Positions 36,082 to 49,600 of a DNA stretch of 64,000 bases are shown here, piece by piece. Source of the DNA: Tetmemena sp. SeJ-2015 (Eukaryota > Ciliophora > Spirotrichea > Sporadotrichida > Oxytrichidae). The DNA is taken from positions 16,720-80,719 of the forward strand of contig JAJKFJ010022642.1 of the NCBI GenBank assembly GCA_027382625.1, given 5' to 3'. A program made the position numbers and the translations under genes. Positions within the stretch are counted from its first letter, which is position 1. Each line of letters starts with the position of its first letter. The notes under the pieces were generated by a model that ran no database searches, was not told where the DNA came from, and saw only the letters and a list, made by a program, of their open reading frames with translations.

Positions 36082-39000
36082 ATGGCTTTCCGTGCTGTAG
36101 TGGAGACTGTTGTGCACTTTGAGTCCTTCAGAAATATCGACTTATTCCATCAAGGAGTATATTTCATTAGGACTTCCATGTACTATCAAAAAGAAAATTA
36201 GGTATGATATTTAAAGAATAGAAAAAAGGCTCCTTATTCATCACAATTATTTTCATTTTTATTAAAAAGCTGCTTACTCTAATTCAAATTCTTAAAAATT
36301 TAAGTTTTTCATTATAAAACTTACATCCTATAGTTATTCTACGCGCAACCTTATACCATCTTTAATGCTAAGCTTTCTCTCGGGAATCAACTTGGACAAG
36401 TGCAGCAAATGGCGGGAGCAGGCTAGATAAAGAGAAAGAAGAGAAATTTGGACCACCACAATATTATCCCCGCTCATATCGACAAGCCCCTCTTTGCTTT
36501 CAATACAAGAGGATTTATGATCAGATATTGCGAAGAAGAGGAAGATTTCATTTTTGTAAATGTCTATTTTATCTTCTATATATATATAGGTAGAGTTGAA
36601 CGATATCGGCCACTTTAGAGTGGAGTTGGACTTGGACGATTGTATTCCCTCCTAAGTTGAGTTTTTCATGGAAGTGGAGCTTATGTTCTCAGACCTTTCC
36701 AACCAAGGGGGTCCTGAAAAGTTCTAACAGTCATCTAATCTCAAGGAAATAGAGGGTAACGCTGATTTCAAATGCGTCTCGGTCTAAAAGTTCAAAATCA
36801 AGAAGATTTATTCAAGCTTTGATCACTCTTCCAATTATATTTTAGAAGCTGAATGAAGGCATATTTGACTACGTCCCAGTTACCTCTATTATTTAAATCT
36901 CTTTCAATTAATATAGCTATTTCTAATTACCTTCGACGAGCACCACTTCTGCGTGGCTCTATGCACTATTCATTCCTCTCTTTTGGACTTCAGATTCCGA
37001 AGCAGAGAACTCAAGCCCTTCTCAAGAAGCGAGTACCACAAGATTTTAGAGGAAGAAAAGAAAGCTCAGGATAGCAATACTGCTTCCGGGGGAGGGACTA
37101 AGCCAGAGGATAAATCAAAGGCAAAGGGTATAAAGAGTGTGAGTGGATAGAGTGATGTCAGGGATCTAAAAAATGGAGGATCAGGAGATCAATGGAAGCC
37201 TTAAAACATTGCTGAGTATCTATTCGCCAATGAAAAAGGCGTGATAGCTGATGACATTGACGATTAGGAAATAGACGATATCTACAATTTGGAAATTGAG
37301 AGATCCATTCAAGATTAAATTTTATGCTATTGATGATGAATGGCTATATGCAATCTCTGATATCAGCTTATGAAAAGCTGAAGGGAAAGTTCAACAACTT
37401 TGCTGCTAAGTGCTTGTCTGAAAGGCAAAAGAGGGAGTCAGGCTTGATGTTGGTAGCGCCACCTATTTCTCTACCAGGCGATATCGACAACGATTAGTAG
37501 GACTTCTTTGACAGAAATTAGCAAGAGGAGGTAAAGCAACAAAAGGAAAATATAAATCGTCTTCCCCCAGACTAATAGCAAAGAATGGGTGGGAGACTAG
37601 GAGCTAAGATGGAGGTTGCAATTAAGAAGGACTTGAATTCTTTCAACGGAGGCAATAATCAAACAGTGAGAGCTGAGGAAGAGTCAGTGATGCCAATGAA
37701 TGAAGAAGATGATCTGCAAGTGCTTGATGAGGAAAGCATGGCTTCAAACAGAAGAGCTAATGCACCCACTAAGTCTAATGGAAGGAACCTGATTGACAGA
37801 GAGCCAGAGAAGGAACCAGAATTCTAAAGGCAAAATAAAGCTTCCAAGGGCGAAAAGAGCAGATAGGATTTATAGAAGAATACTCCATATAACTTGATAA
37901 ATCTTGAGTGTTTGTATTTACCGCCTTTAGACGAAGCAGATGCAGATATAGATGACGAGGGAAATAATCAGTATAACTTATCGAACGATGGCTCACTCAT
38001 TATCTCTGAGAGCAATGAATCCATTCTAGAAATGAAGAAGCTAACTTCTATTCCTATTCTCAAGAACCAAGAATAGTTCAAAAACAAGATAAGCAAAGAG
38101 AGTCAACAGTATGATGGCGCGACTAAGATGAGTTCAAATATGACGAAGAAGAGCCCTCTTTTGAGTTTCTCTCAAAGAGTAAAGGTCAAGGATCACTACT
38201 AGGTTGCATTCTAGCTCGTCTAAGACATTAACTTAGTCAGCAGCTAAGTCTTCTAATTGTGGCACAAACTCATTGAAATAATCACCATCAATCCCAAATT
38301 CATTTGTGAGTATCTGAGGATTCAATACGAAGAGAAAATGAGGGAAGTGTAGGGAGAGCATATATACCGAACTATCATAGAGACTAAGGACTTTGCATTC
38401 TAGAGTGAGGATAATGTGGGAGAGATTCATAAATAGCTAGCTCATAAAAAGAGAAATGGACCAAATGGTTAGCTTCCTACTTTTAACTATGAGGCTTTCA
38501 GCATTATAGAATTAGGAAGCACTTCTCTCACTTCAAACAATCAGGCGAAGTCTAACATGGAGTATAAAACTGGCTCAGTCAGCAATAAGCAGTCTTCGGC
38601 GCACTCAGATCCACAGATTCTGAAATACATGAATGACTTGCAGCCTATCCTATTTGAAGAGTGCTATGTTAAGAGTATGGACAAGATTAAGCAAGTGCAA
38701 GCTGAACTGTAGCCTAATACTTTCAACGAATATAACTACAATAAAACTAATATGTTTTAGGATTGAATGTAAAAATAATCCATTTGTATACAAAGGAGTG
38801 CACTTATTTGTGATGGTGCATGGGTTTTAAGGTAACTCTTGTGATATGAGGCTTCTGAGGAATAACATTGCTCTCCTATTTCCCGAAGCTATGTTCCTTA
38901 GCTCAACTGCAAATGAAGAATTCACAGAAGGAGACATCCTAGAGATGGGAGTGAGGCTCTCTCAAGAGGTTAATTCTTATATAAGCTAGTACTGTCCAGG

Positions 39001-39834
39001 CTCTTCCCTTGGAAAGATCAGTTTTGTAGCTCATTCACTTGGTGGACTGATAGTGAGGGCTTCCCTTCCCTACCTTGAAGAGCATTCATCATCATCCCTA
39101 AATAAATAGATGATCAATTTTTAGTATTCAGATAAGATGTATAACTTCTTCAGTCTCTCTTCTGGCCACTTAGGGTACATGTTTAATCAGAGTAGAATTG
39201 TTGACGCAGGTATGTGGTTCCTCAAGACCTGGAGGAAGTCGAAATGTCTGCAACAGCTACGAATGAGCGATGCAAAGAACTTGGAGGAGACCACTCTCTA
39301 CAAGTTGAGTGAGTTTAAGGGACTGAATTGGTTCAAACACATCGTCCTTGTCTCTTCCTACTAAGATTCCTATGCCCCCTTCTACTCTGCAAGAATACAG
39401 ATATGCAACAATATAATCTTAAGTTTGTTTCATTTGATAGTTGGGTCACATAAAAGTACAATTAAAATGTATTGATTTAATTAAACAAGGCAGCAGCTGA
39501 TGCAAGCAGGGGCAACATTTATATAAAGATGGCTAGAAATATTCTCTCTAATTTGCCGGTAGATGTGCTCTATAGAATTGATGTTGACTTTTGGATTCCC
39601 GAGAAAAACCTCGACTCCTTTATAGGCAGAACAGCACACATTCAATTCCTAGAATGCCAAAACGCTATGAAAATGCTCATCTATAGATTCATTTACAATT
39701 AATCCACAATAAATAAATAGATTCAAAGAGTTCTTTTGTTGAATTATAATTTTAAGTTTCCACCCAGTTTAAGAGCAATCTGCTACAATGATACCGATCA
39801 ACGATTAATCAAATAAAGAGATAAAAATATTTGA
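36082..39834 (+). CDS. FAM135-type protein (DUF3657 + serine lipase domain)
   Basis: Start ATG 36082 (MAFRAVVETVVHFESFRNID), stop TGA 39832-39834. The N-terminal part matches the FAM135/DUF3657 module (FHQGVYFIRTSMYYQ). A long polar middle with acidic and Ser-rich linkers follows. The C-terminal lipase domain has VHLFVMVHGFQGNS, the nucleophile elbow KISFVAHSLGGLIVRASLPY (Ser), IVLVSSYQDSYAPFYSARIQ (Asp) and FIGRTAHIQFLECQN (His): a complete triad, so it is probably catalytic. Family function is poorly known (predicted lipid hydrolase). Many IESs occur, for instance near 36200-36350, 36545-36595, 38760-38790 and 39090-39130, and not all pointers were resolved. Convergent with the next gene. 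Confidence 0.88.
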
Positions 39835-40089
39835 TATTCTGTCTTTTAAATAGGTAGGTTCATTAATTTTTGTCTGTAATGAGCCTTATCTTTACTCCAT
39901 TTTCCTGCAATTGCATTATAAGGTCTGAAAACAATTTTAATTTTAATTGCATGTTCTGAGAAGTCTGCTGCTGAGCTCCAGGCTTGATGCTCTTACTTCT
40001 ATTAACGCTCTATAGTTATATAAGCAATATTTTAGTTTTCTATACATTTTGATTGTTAGCTTTAATATTTTCAAGCACTGTGTTCGAAT

Positions 40090-43000
40090 TCACGACTATA
40101 GAATGCTTCTTATAGAAATAAGTTGAAATTATTAAAACTATTTACACTTCTTAACTTGGATGGTCTTGGTTTCCTTTTTTCTCTTTTGAGTTTCTATCAT
40201 CTCAGTTTTGAATATCTTCATTTTCTGTTCTGGAGAAAGGCCCAAAAATGTTTTCTGAGGATTCATCTCATTCCCTCCATGCATCGATTCTATTAAATAA
40301 AGGTAAGACTTTAAGCTTGAAGATAAAAATAAAAAGCGACCAGGAGGTGTAAAGTCATTTTTGGAAAATTCTTACCAAAATTAATATGGGAATCCTGCAA
40401 AGTGAGGAAGGATTGATGATGACTATCGTTGGCTGCTTAGTTCGCAGCAGAAGTCCCAAATTATTTATAGTAGTCTTCTATGTATTGCTGTCGCTTGGTG
40501 TTTTTATTTCTTAGGTGATCTAATGGCGACTCAGTGTTGTTTTATACTATCCTCTGTAAGAACTACTTCACCATTTTATTTTTCTAAACAGTAGGTGAGA
40601 AGAAGGAGAGACTAAATTACTTTTGGGTTGAAATGGTGGGAGGTGAGATAGCCGTTCTGAGAAGTTGATCTCGACTCTTGAGTTATACTTCCAATGTTTA
40701 AGTTCACTGCATTCAAAAAATGATATGTAAATGCTACGGTTTCAAGAATAAAAAAAATATGAAATAAAGTTTCTTATCACTCTTAAATCACTCCTTTTTA
40801 AAGTTCCATTCACTCGCTCTAAATTTTAGGCTCATGTGCATTCTTTTCTAGATTCTCACTTAATTCTATAGCCTAATCACTCATGTCTTAAATGTGAGAC
40901 TTTAGAGTGTGCTCCTTGCTTTATTTATCTCTGACTGTCCCCTATATTCTGGCTCTCCTCATTTCCAAAATCTAGGCTGCAATTAGAGCCTTCTTCTTCA
41001 ATTCCTTTTCTTCTCTTTGCTTCGCTTTCTCATAACTTTAATTGGAGGTGAAACCGCACATGCTCAAATCCTGAGCCCAAAAGAACTCTCTAAACTACTC
41101 GGGCCTCTTCATAGTCTCAGGCCAGTACTCTTTGCTCTTTATGTTTGCAATTATCTCATTCTTTTTAACCAAATAGCTTTTGCTCGCTCCTTTATTCTAT
41201 TGCATATCGATGTGAGCATAAAACTAGTTGAAAAAGAGCAGAATAGATAAGATTAATTTTAGATGAGCTTCTATGACACTCTTGCTTTAATCATGATCAG
41301 AAGTCTCATTGAGCTAGTGCGAGTCGTCTAATAACTTTTTCTATTCCTCATTCTTCTTCCTAATTTCTAGTTGATGCTTTTTGAGATCGAACCCTCCATA
41401 GGTACCATACACATTCATCATGTGCCCATTGGCGATGCCCCGTAAGATATCATTCTTCTTTGTCTTGAGGAATTTATCCTCACTCTTATACTATCGATTC
41501 AGCATAGGCTTATTGAAAGTTTGAGAAAACTCTTCAATCATCTTTCTCAACTGTGGCTTGTTTGAAGCAGATGACTGATATGGGACTTTATTATTCCTAG
41601 TCTGCTCAGAGCTAATAGTAATTTGATTAGAAACAATCTTGGAGTCTTAATACTCTTCTTCCTACTCCTTCACTATTTATCATAAACAATACATTTCAAG
41701 AAAAACTTAATGACTATTTATCCCAGCAACTTAGTTCTATTTTAAGTCTTATCTCTGCTCTTTTGGAATAGCATATCTCTTTGAGGCTACATCTAAAACT
41801 TTTCCTACTATCTCCAGCTGCTCTTACTTCTAAATTAAAATGGACATTAATAAATGACACTTCTAGCCTTGCTAGCTTGAGTAGCTGGCTTTAATTTGTA
41901 AAGATTACATAGGATAATAACTGATTTTCTAATTCAGTACGATAGGTGCTGTTTTAAGAAATTGAATATTAATTATATTCCTAAAATTTTACTTTACTTT
42001 ACTTTACTTTAATTTGTAAAGATGGGTGATTGCTTCTTGCCTTTGATTTTTGTCACTAGTTTTTATTCTTACCACATCTTCGTCCTCTTCAATCTAGTTG
42101 CTTAGAATTGCAGGCTCTTGTTTATGAGCACTCGAAACTATATTATTTTAAGCACTGGCTTGACTCTGGGTTATTTAATTCTAAACAGCATCAGCAAACA
42201 TGCTGCTTTAATTTTAACTAGATTCTAAGATTTAAGTTGTCTAAGGTCTAGAGTAGCCTAAGCTTAGAGAAAAAAAAGCATATTATGATAAATGAAGAAG
42301 CTAGAATTTTTGAGTTGGCTTTAGCTCGTAGGCTCGCCTAGCTAGTGACTAAAGACAGAGAAGTTGCTAAAGTCTCCATAGTTTGATTATGGATTGTACT
42401 TCTAAGCCTCTCCTGTCTTTTACGCAGATAAGTTAGGCCCAAAAGAAGGTTGATAAAAAGCTCTTTACTCATGCCCTCTCTAATGAAGCTGCTTATTTTT
42501 CATAATCTCACTTGAGTAAGTATTGATACCTGTTACAAAATTTTGCTCCTAAGCTCTATTCTAAGAAGCAGGAGACTTTTAAGCCTGCATTAAGTTGCCA
42601 TTTTCAACCGAAATGTTGCCTTAGCTATTATAGAAGCAAGAAAAGTTAAAGCTGTTGTCAGAAACCTTTTGCCTTTGACTTTTATCCCTTCCGCTCTGGG
42701 AAGTTAAAATACCAGGATTTGAATGAGTAGCTTTACTACGAGATGATTTGGCAGTGCCGCTAGTTTCTTGCAGCTACAATCTCTCCTTTTACTGGCTTTT
42801 AAAATATCCTAACTGAGTCTTCATATAAGGCTCAATCTTATTTAGGTCTTAAAGCTTTCTATAGTGATGACTTAAGTTCATTACATCAGCATTAAGTTTG
42901 GATTTGTGTGGGCTTGAATTATTATCTCTAGTGACAAAGTGACTTCCAATAGTGGATTTCTCCTCTGTGATTACTTGATGAGAGAGAGGGGTTTAAGTGC

Positions 43001-43758
43001 TTAGAAAAGATTTCAGGCCTGTGCTTTTAACGCCAACTATGCCTTATGTGTGCGGCCGCTCTCTGCCTCGATTGAGTCTCTCTAACTCCTTAGATTCACC
43101 CTCTTAAAAATAAATAGGGTAGTTAGCCATCCTGGAGCTAGCTTCTATTGAGATGATTAGAAGCAAAAGTGGATTCAAACTCTTCTTGTTCCTCACTCAG
43201 CTCTGCAAGCTTTAATTGCCCATGAAGTCTTGCTTTAACTGTTGAGGTGGTCTGATATCCCTGAAGAGCCATTGAAGAGTTGAGGGATCCTTTTGTAATG
43301 GAAAACTCAGAGTTGATGTAGCTGTTATGGTTTGACGAATAAATTTATTCACTTGGTTTGCCCTTTTGCGAGCTCACAGCAAGCATGCTAACTTACATCT
43401 AGATATATAGTGAGTGTATTTGATATTATTCATAAGCCATCCTTTTCTTTTCGAAATTTTCCTTAATTCTTTCAATCCTCCTGACTGCCTATCCTTGCCG
43501 CTTTAACAGTCTTTTGTAAGCATCTGTCTGCCTATATTTAGCCAAGAGGTTTGCCTTTTCTCTTTGCTCCTAATTTATGTTAGGCAAGTGACCGTCATTC
43601 TCCGAATTGTCACCATCGAACCCAAGTTCTTTTTCATAGGATAAATTAAAGTATGAAATTATTATAAGTATATATTGATTATCATCAGCTATGATGTTCT
43701 CTAGTTCTTGCTGAAGGGAGGGATCTTTGATAAACTTCTTAACTTCTTCGTAATACAT
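40090..43758 (-). CDS. Large coiled-coil/low-complexity protein, unknown
   Basis: Start ATG 43758 (MYYEEVKKFIKDPSLQQELE), stop TGA 40092-40090. The N-terminal region reads DDNQ-YEKELGFDGDNSENDG across a TAT-pointer IES, then RQTDAYKRLLKRQGQAVRRI. A long Ser/Gln-rich middle follows (NADVMNLSHHYRKLQDLNKI, QLGYFKSQQKERLQLQETSG). The C-terminal third is helical (YGGFDLKKHQLEIRKKNEEQ, KAKQREEKELKKKALIAAQI) and ends with a lysine-rich segment (MNPQKTFLGLSPEQKMKIFK). No domain recognised. The whole span reads as one gene because disordered and helical sections are joined across an IES with a 17 bp pointer (41906-42023). Two adjacent genes cannot be fully excluded. Confidence 0.65.
41906..42023 (-). 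mobile_element. IES, 118 bp, 17 bp pointer, dispersed family member
   Basis: CTTTAATTTGTAAAGAT occurs at 41889-41905 and 42007-42023. Excision leaves an open frame (EAITHLYKLKPATQASKARS). Bases 41907-41931 are identical to 6706-6730 in the IES of the first-locus paralogue, and the right parts are also alike (CCTAAAATT..ACTTTACTTT). This is the longest direct repeat seen at an IES here. Confidence 0.8.
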
Positions 43759-43900
43759 TTTTTTCAGGGGAGGAGGATAATTATTATTTCAGGTTAATTA
43801 AGATTAAATTAGGCAAGATTTATTTTTTTATTAGTGTTCTAAGCAATTTTATATTTTTTTATTTATTCTTTTCCTTAAATAATTGATCTTTGCAGTATAA

Positions 43901-45685
43901 ATGAGTGATGATGAGGTTTTGTTGAAGAATGAATTTTTAATAGGTTTGCTTTATAATAAAATTGGTATAATTAAAACAGGTAGCTGAAGCTATGAACTAT
44001 AATAATCCGTAAGAGAAGCAGCAACTGCTTTCTTCTAATTTCATTCTCCCTGCAACAAGTTCCTATGCCACTACAGCCACAGTAACTAAAGCGAACAACT
44101 TGAAACACCTAAGCAAATCTCAATTATCAAAGCTAAATCATCAGCGCTACCTAGTCAATCTAAATAACAACTTGCTAGAAATTTAAATGATCTTATGATT
44201 CCTTTGCTTTATAAATTATTGCTTTTCACAGCAGCTGATAGAGACTCCACAGGCTCATTGCAGCAACTGTTTCTAAGTCAGCAGCAGAGTAGCCAGGATG
44301 ACAAATATATGAAACTTATGGAAAGCAATTCCAAGAAATAAAAGATCAAGATGAGGGTGGAAGGTAAAAGTGATACCCTCGGAAGCAAAGAGCTCTCAGC
44401 CACTCTTGTGCATAATAATCATGACAGCTTAGAAATGAATAGATATTTTTATAGAGATTAATTTGCCACAATTCAATAATAGATAGAGTGAAGATGCGAT
44501 GGACCTGGATAGGAGTTTGGATAAGATGATGAGTCGCATTGAAAATATTCAAGATAGCATTGGCAAAAAAAAATTCTCATTAGAGCCTGCAACTCGCATC
44601 TTCAACACTTCTAATTTCTCCACTCTCCAATCTATAGTTTATCCTTTTCCAAAGATAGTTATGATTAATTATCTAAGACTAAGTAGTAAATGTTAGCGCA
44701 AATTAATAACAACAAAGGTCTAGTGCACTCAGACTAAAAGAGAGAGCAAAAGCATGAAAAGAGAAACATACTTGCAAGAATGCTAAATGATAAGAAGGAG
44801 ATTGAAACCTCCATATTCAACACACATAATGCTTAAGCGCATAATGATAGAGAACTAATTGAGATTCAACTTAGCGCTTTAAAATTTCTTATTTGAATTT
44901 ACAATGACAATTTATTTTGCATTCAATCCCTCGAAGGCATATAAGAGCTCTGATAAAAGAGGAAATTAAAGGTCACTTGACTTTTCAGCCCTGATGCCTC
45001 ATGAGACTAAGTTTCTGAAGAGCAAAGAACAGGAAGACTATCACAAAATGATATCTAGGATGAATAAGTCTGACCTGCTTAGGATCGAGCATGGAATGAT
45101 GAGTGATAACTAGAGAAAGAAATTACTCTCCTAGCTTGGTCTTAAGTCAGCAACCATTCCTTCAGCTGCTTTCCAATACGATAAGTAAAATAGCTTTCTG
45201 CAAGAGATGCAACTTAATTAGTCAACTTTTTATAAATTAAAGTTTTCCCTTATTTGTCTAAGTCTGATTATGGAGAGGGAGATGACTAGGGAGTTTCCTA
45301 TAGCTCAAAGCTAGATCAATTAATTTACATGAGGGAGAGAAGGACTGCTTCGAGGAATGAAACTTAGACAGGCTTGAAACTCAACTTGACCGCAGACGTT
45401 AGAGATATCAAAGCAGCAAGAAACCTGAATCTAACTTCTGAAAACTTAAAACTTACAGACACACTTGGTGATCTTTATATTTTTTTTATCATCTTTAAGT
45501 TTTATGATGAGGGAATTCATCCCAGTCTCGAGTAAAGAAGAGCTTTAAAATAGCTGCAAAATTATTAGAATTATTTTCTTCCCATTTTGGAAATCTTTAG
45601 CAAAGACGGAAATCATCTGATGGCTCAAGGTATAGTGGAATCTCGGAAGAGCAATCTAACAACTAGCAAATAGGGAAAGAATTGA
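43901..45685 (+). CDS. Unknown coiled-coil protein
   Basis: Start ATG 43901 (MSDDEVLLKNE), divergent from the preceding gene with only 142 bp between starts. Stop TGA 45683-45685. The protein is polar and helical throughout (SLQQLFLSQQQSSQDDKYMK, DLDRSLDKMMSRIENIQDSI, MPHETKFLKSKEQEDYHKMI, VRDIKAARNLNLTSENLKL, DGNHLMAQGIVESRKSNLTT). No signal peptide or membrane segment. Frame changes at about 43940, 44190, 44480, 44910 and 45210 coincide with short AT-rich inserts that are probably IESs. Family not recognised. Confidence 0.6.
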
Positions 45686-46678
45686 ATCTCTAGGAGAGAG
45701 CACCAAATTTTAAATTAGATGAGCAAGCACATTAACTTTCAATCTTTGATTTAAACAAGCGGAAAATCACATAAGAAAATATTTTTAAATCAAATATATA
45801 TCATCATAAATATATAATACAAACATTATTTGAGATAAGAGGACAAAAACACTCCTTACCAAGATGCGGCTTAAGAAGAAATGATAAGTGGTTTCTTCAC
45901 CGCAGAGGAGCAGGAAAATTAACAAAGGCAGAGAAAAATCTAAAAGAAAGTGGAGTAAAACCAAAGCTACCAACTTTAAAAGATTGAGAAGTCCTACTAA
46001 AATGTCTAAAAACTCACTTAGAAAGCTTATTAGTCATAACTTAATAGACTCTAGTAGCTTAATCAAATTAATCTACCTCAGAATGTCAAGGACAAAATCA
46101 AGAATTATAATAATTAAGGGAATTAAGTTCCCCTGGAAAATATTAGATAGACTAATTAGGGATATTAAACATGTGGCACCAGCCACCTCACACTCTTAGC
46201 AGAAGCCCCCGGCTTCTGCATACAGTGCAACAAAAAAAACCTAGAAGAATAAAAGAAATTAGGTAGCATAAGTCCGAGAGCAAATCGCTGCATGACTGAG
46301 TGCTTGCCCATAGAATTCGTCCCTCCACGCCTAACAGGATTAGGAGGGTGAGTGGAAGACCACTCACCTTTAATTATCTCTCCAGTAAGTTGCTACAACC
46401 ACCTTCCCCAGGGCTTCGGCTGCCATTATCCCTTGCCTTTTTAAGCAATCACTAACCAGCTAATGGAGTACCAAACCAGAAAGCCTTCAGGGAAAGGGCG
46501 ACCGTGCTTAGTGCCGGTAGTATGCCTCCTGAATTTTAACTTTCTAATTTAATACTTAAATCAAGAATTAATTTCATGATTGCATTTAGTAAATTTAACT
46601 ATAATTAGCAAAGCCAGAGAGGATTAAATCATAACACTTCACCTTTTTATTAGAAAGACAAAAAATTTAGAAAAAAAA
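45686..46678. other. Intergenic region with a structured, GC-richer element
   Basis: 45890-46290 is open on the plus strand when TGA is the only stop and encodes a very basic sequence, but it resembles no family and codon use is unlike the neighbours. From 46173 to 46520 GC content rises and several perfect hairpins occur (46173-46186, 46200-46218, 46347-46368, plus a 5 bp stem at 46330-46344). This looks more like a structured repeat or RNA-coding element than a protein gene. Function unknown. Confidence 0.4.
46173..46368. repeat. Cluster of short perfect hairpins
   Basis: Hairpin 1: GTGGC-acca-GCCAC (46173-46186). Hairpin 2: CAGAAGCC-ccc-GGCTTCTG (46200-46218). Hairpin 3: CCTAA-cagga-TTAGG (46330-46344), with outer CCCT/AGGG pairing at 46321-46324 and 46345-46348. 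Hairpin 4: GGTGAGTGG-aaga-CCACTCACC (46347-46368). Four stems within 200 bp of otherwise AT-rich DNA is unusual. Strand is unknown. Confidence 0.55.
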
Positions 46679-49600
46679 TGGAGTATTTATTTCTCTTAAA
46701 TTGAGCGACATTCTCTACGAATAATACTTGTAGCATTAACAAGAGATCGGTGGCTCTATTAGTTAGAGGCAGCTCTCATCCTCCAGTTCAACTAAATTCA
46801 TAACTAAAGACCCCTATAAGAAGATCTCACAAAATGCTTTTAATTATAAAGGCCCAATTTATTTTTAAGCTGCCCATTTTTCGAAAAGCAATCGAGATCT
46901 AGCTCCCAACATAGCAATAGGCCAGGATCTCTCTCCAGCTTATCAGCAGCAGCACGATTCTAGAAACGTGAATCTTCAAAAGAGCATCTTCAGCCAGCAG
47001 AGGAAAACAGTAGACACTAAGATAAACTCTACTCTCCTTCACCCTGATTTCATTCCTTCTAGATAAGGTAGAACAAAAACTCTCAGGAATATAGAATCCA
47101 GATCCTCTAACAACAAGAGAGATAGCATCAAGGTTTTAAATTTAGAGGATTCTCCTAATAATAAGGATAATGATACAATCATCGACCAAGAGATCTTAGA
47201 TAAAAGACTCAGGAAGTTCTATAAGCATCTAGATGATGTGAATCAGAAGCAAGTGAATGCATTTCAATACTTCAACAGGTATCGTATGTCTTAACAGTAG
47301 CAACAGTAGCAGTCACAGAAGCAAGCGTCTTAAAGCGATATGGTTTAATGGGATGCAGAAATTAACAAAGATGAAATAGTCAACTCGATGAACTACAAGC
47401 TCAAAAATAATGTCCATTCAAATGTAAGTGAGAAAATAAGTCAATACATATCTAGATGTAGAGATCTAATCCGCCTTGGGCTAACACGTAGCATCAGGGA
47501 CTGGTCTCACTAATTGTGAGCGTATTTTAGTAGGTGACATAAAAGCCTATTATAAAAATATATGCCCTGGTGGGGTACTTAATTCCACTAATTATTATTA
47601 GAGATCTAATCTCATTTAACTTATTATTCTTATAGTACCAAACGACTGACTACTTTCCTCAGTGGATAGTAGATGAAATGCAAAAGATAGACTAGAACAC
47701 CAGTTTTTCAAACCAGAATATTTTCAAGCTCTGCTAAAAATTGCACAAAGACAGAGGCATTAACGAGAGGAGAGCTATCTGTGATTACCTAAAGAGGAAA
47801 GTAAAGTTCTTCAAAGATATTGAGAAGGAGAAATTAGAATCCCTTACTCAAGAAGATAGCCACTCTTGAATATGATCCAAAGTAACTCATGATTAAGCAA
47901 GGAGATGATGGGGATTTCCTCCTCATCATTTAAAATTTTATTAAACAAAAGTTCTATATCTGTTGTGATAAAAATTTACGAAGGGAAAGTAGAGATTTAG
48001 GTAGAAAACAAGAAGGTGGCTGAGGCAGGACCCCATACCTTAATCGGAGAGGCAGCTTTGGAATACAAGTAAAAAAGAAAGGCTTCTGTATTAGCAATCA
48101 GCAAATGCAAATGCTTAGCTCTTTATAAAGCTGACTATGATAGTGCAGTTGCACTTTTCAAATCCTAGTAAAAGCATTAAAACTAGAGCATTCTCAGGTA
48201 GCTGCACGTGATAGGAGATTGGAATATCATCAAGATCAAAGGCTTCTCCAGACTTTTAAATGAAATATCTTTCCCGAAAGGAAAAAGTAAGTATTCATAT
48301 ATCATAGATTGTTTTCGAAACTAACTTCTCTTTCTTAGTTATCTATGACGTAGGAGATTCCCCGGAGTCTCTCTACATTGTGAAGAGAGGGAGAGTATCT
48401 CTGGAAGGTACTTTACGAAATAGAGCGGACAAACTCTATACCAGTGGCTTAGAAACAGTGGGAAATCTAGAGGACATTTTAAGTAATAAGAAGAAACATA
48501 CTCACAATAAATCACACTCACTTATTTGGCATGGAGGAGATCATTCTTGATAACCAGAAAAGAGTCATCAGGGCACGGGCCTTGGAAGATACTGAGTGTC
48601 TCTACGCTAACAAGAATGTCTTCATGGAGTACTTTAACTCTAATAAATAAGTACATCATTATCGTATTTGAAACACAGAGGACAAGGAGAAGTTCATGAG
48701 GATGATTGGAGAATACACTGACTTTGAAAAAGAGGCCAAGTAACTTCTCTTTGAAATACAGAATAAGAAAAATGTCGTAAGACCAAATAAGGTTTTAGCT
48801 TTATCATTTTTAGAGCAACCAATTTTTGAATGCTGATTTCATGTCAATTTAAAAATACATCTTTTGAATGAAAGATAGAAGCTTATTCTGATCATTGAAT
48901 CAGAATTTAGGAAGCTTGACTTAAATTAGAGCGAATGAGAAAGCTTTAAAATAATTAGAACTGCTTTTTATTTATCAAAATGCAAAGTTAAGGCCCGCTC
49001 ATCCAAATTTCATATTTCTTTATTCTTCTTTAAATCCAGTCAGAATTGAGCAATAAGTAAATATCTAGTAGTCCAGAGGACACTCTGCCCTAATTGGCTC
49101 GCAGACTTCACGCTCAAGGCTTGAACAGAGAACAGGCAAGACAAATCATCAGGGAGAAATACTTGGCAAATGTAGACGATAAATAGAGAAAGACCATTCA
49201 CAAAAAAAGTTGTATGATTCTATAATGGGTAAATTAAATAGTCCAATTGCAAATTCTGATATATGAATTCTTCATAACTATTTTAATTTTGGATTGTTGC
49301 AAAGATAAAAAAGAACATGATGAAGCTTTGGAAAGACAAGAGCAAAGAGGAGAGCAAGGCAGAGGAAGGAGAGATAAGTGACGACTGCAAACTACTAGCC
49401 CAACCTAGGGAGAGAAACCACTAAAGAGATCTGGAGTAGCACATTTCCTCAAATCATTATAAAGTGGTAGAAGTAGTAGTATTCTCAAGTTAATTTTAAA
49501 TTGCAAGACTTAAATTGGAAGACTTTGCTTGTAAGAATCCCTAGGAAACTACAGCCAAAAACATTCTTGATGATTTGCGATCGCTAAATAAGCTTAGCAA

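Noticed and set aside
46270..46345. Possible tRNA (GAATTCGTCCC resembling a T-loop)
   Set aside because: No consistent cloverleaf, acceptor pairing or anticodon arm could be drawn; the stems present are simple hairpins.
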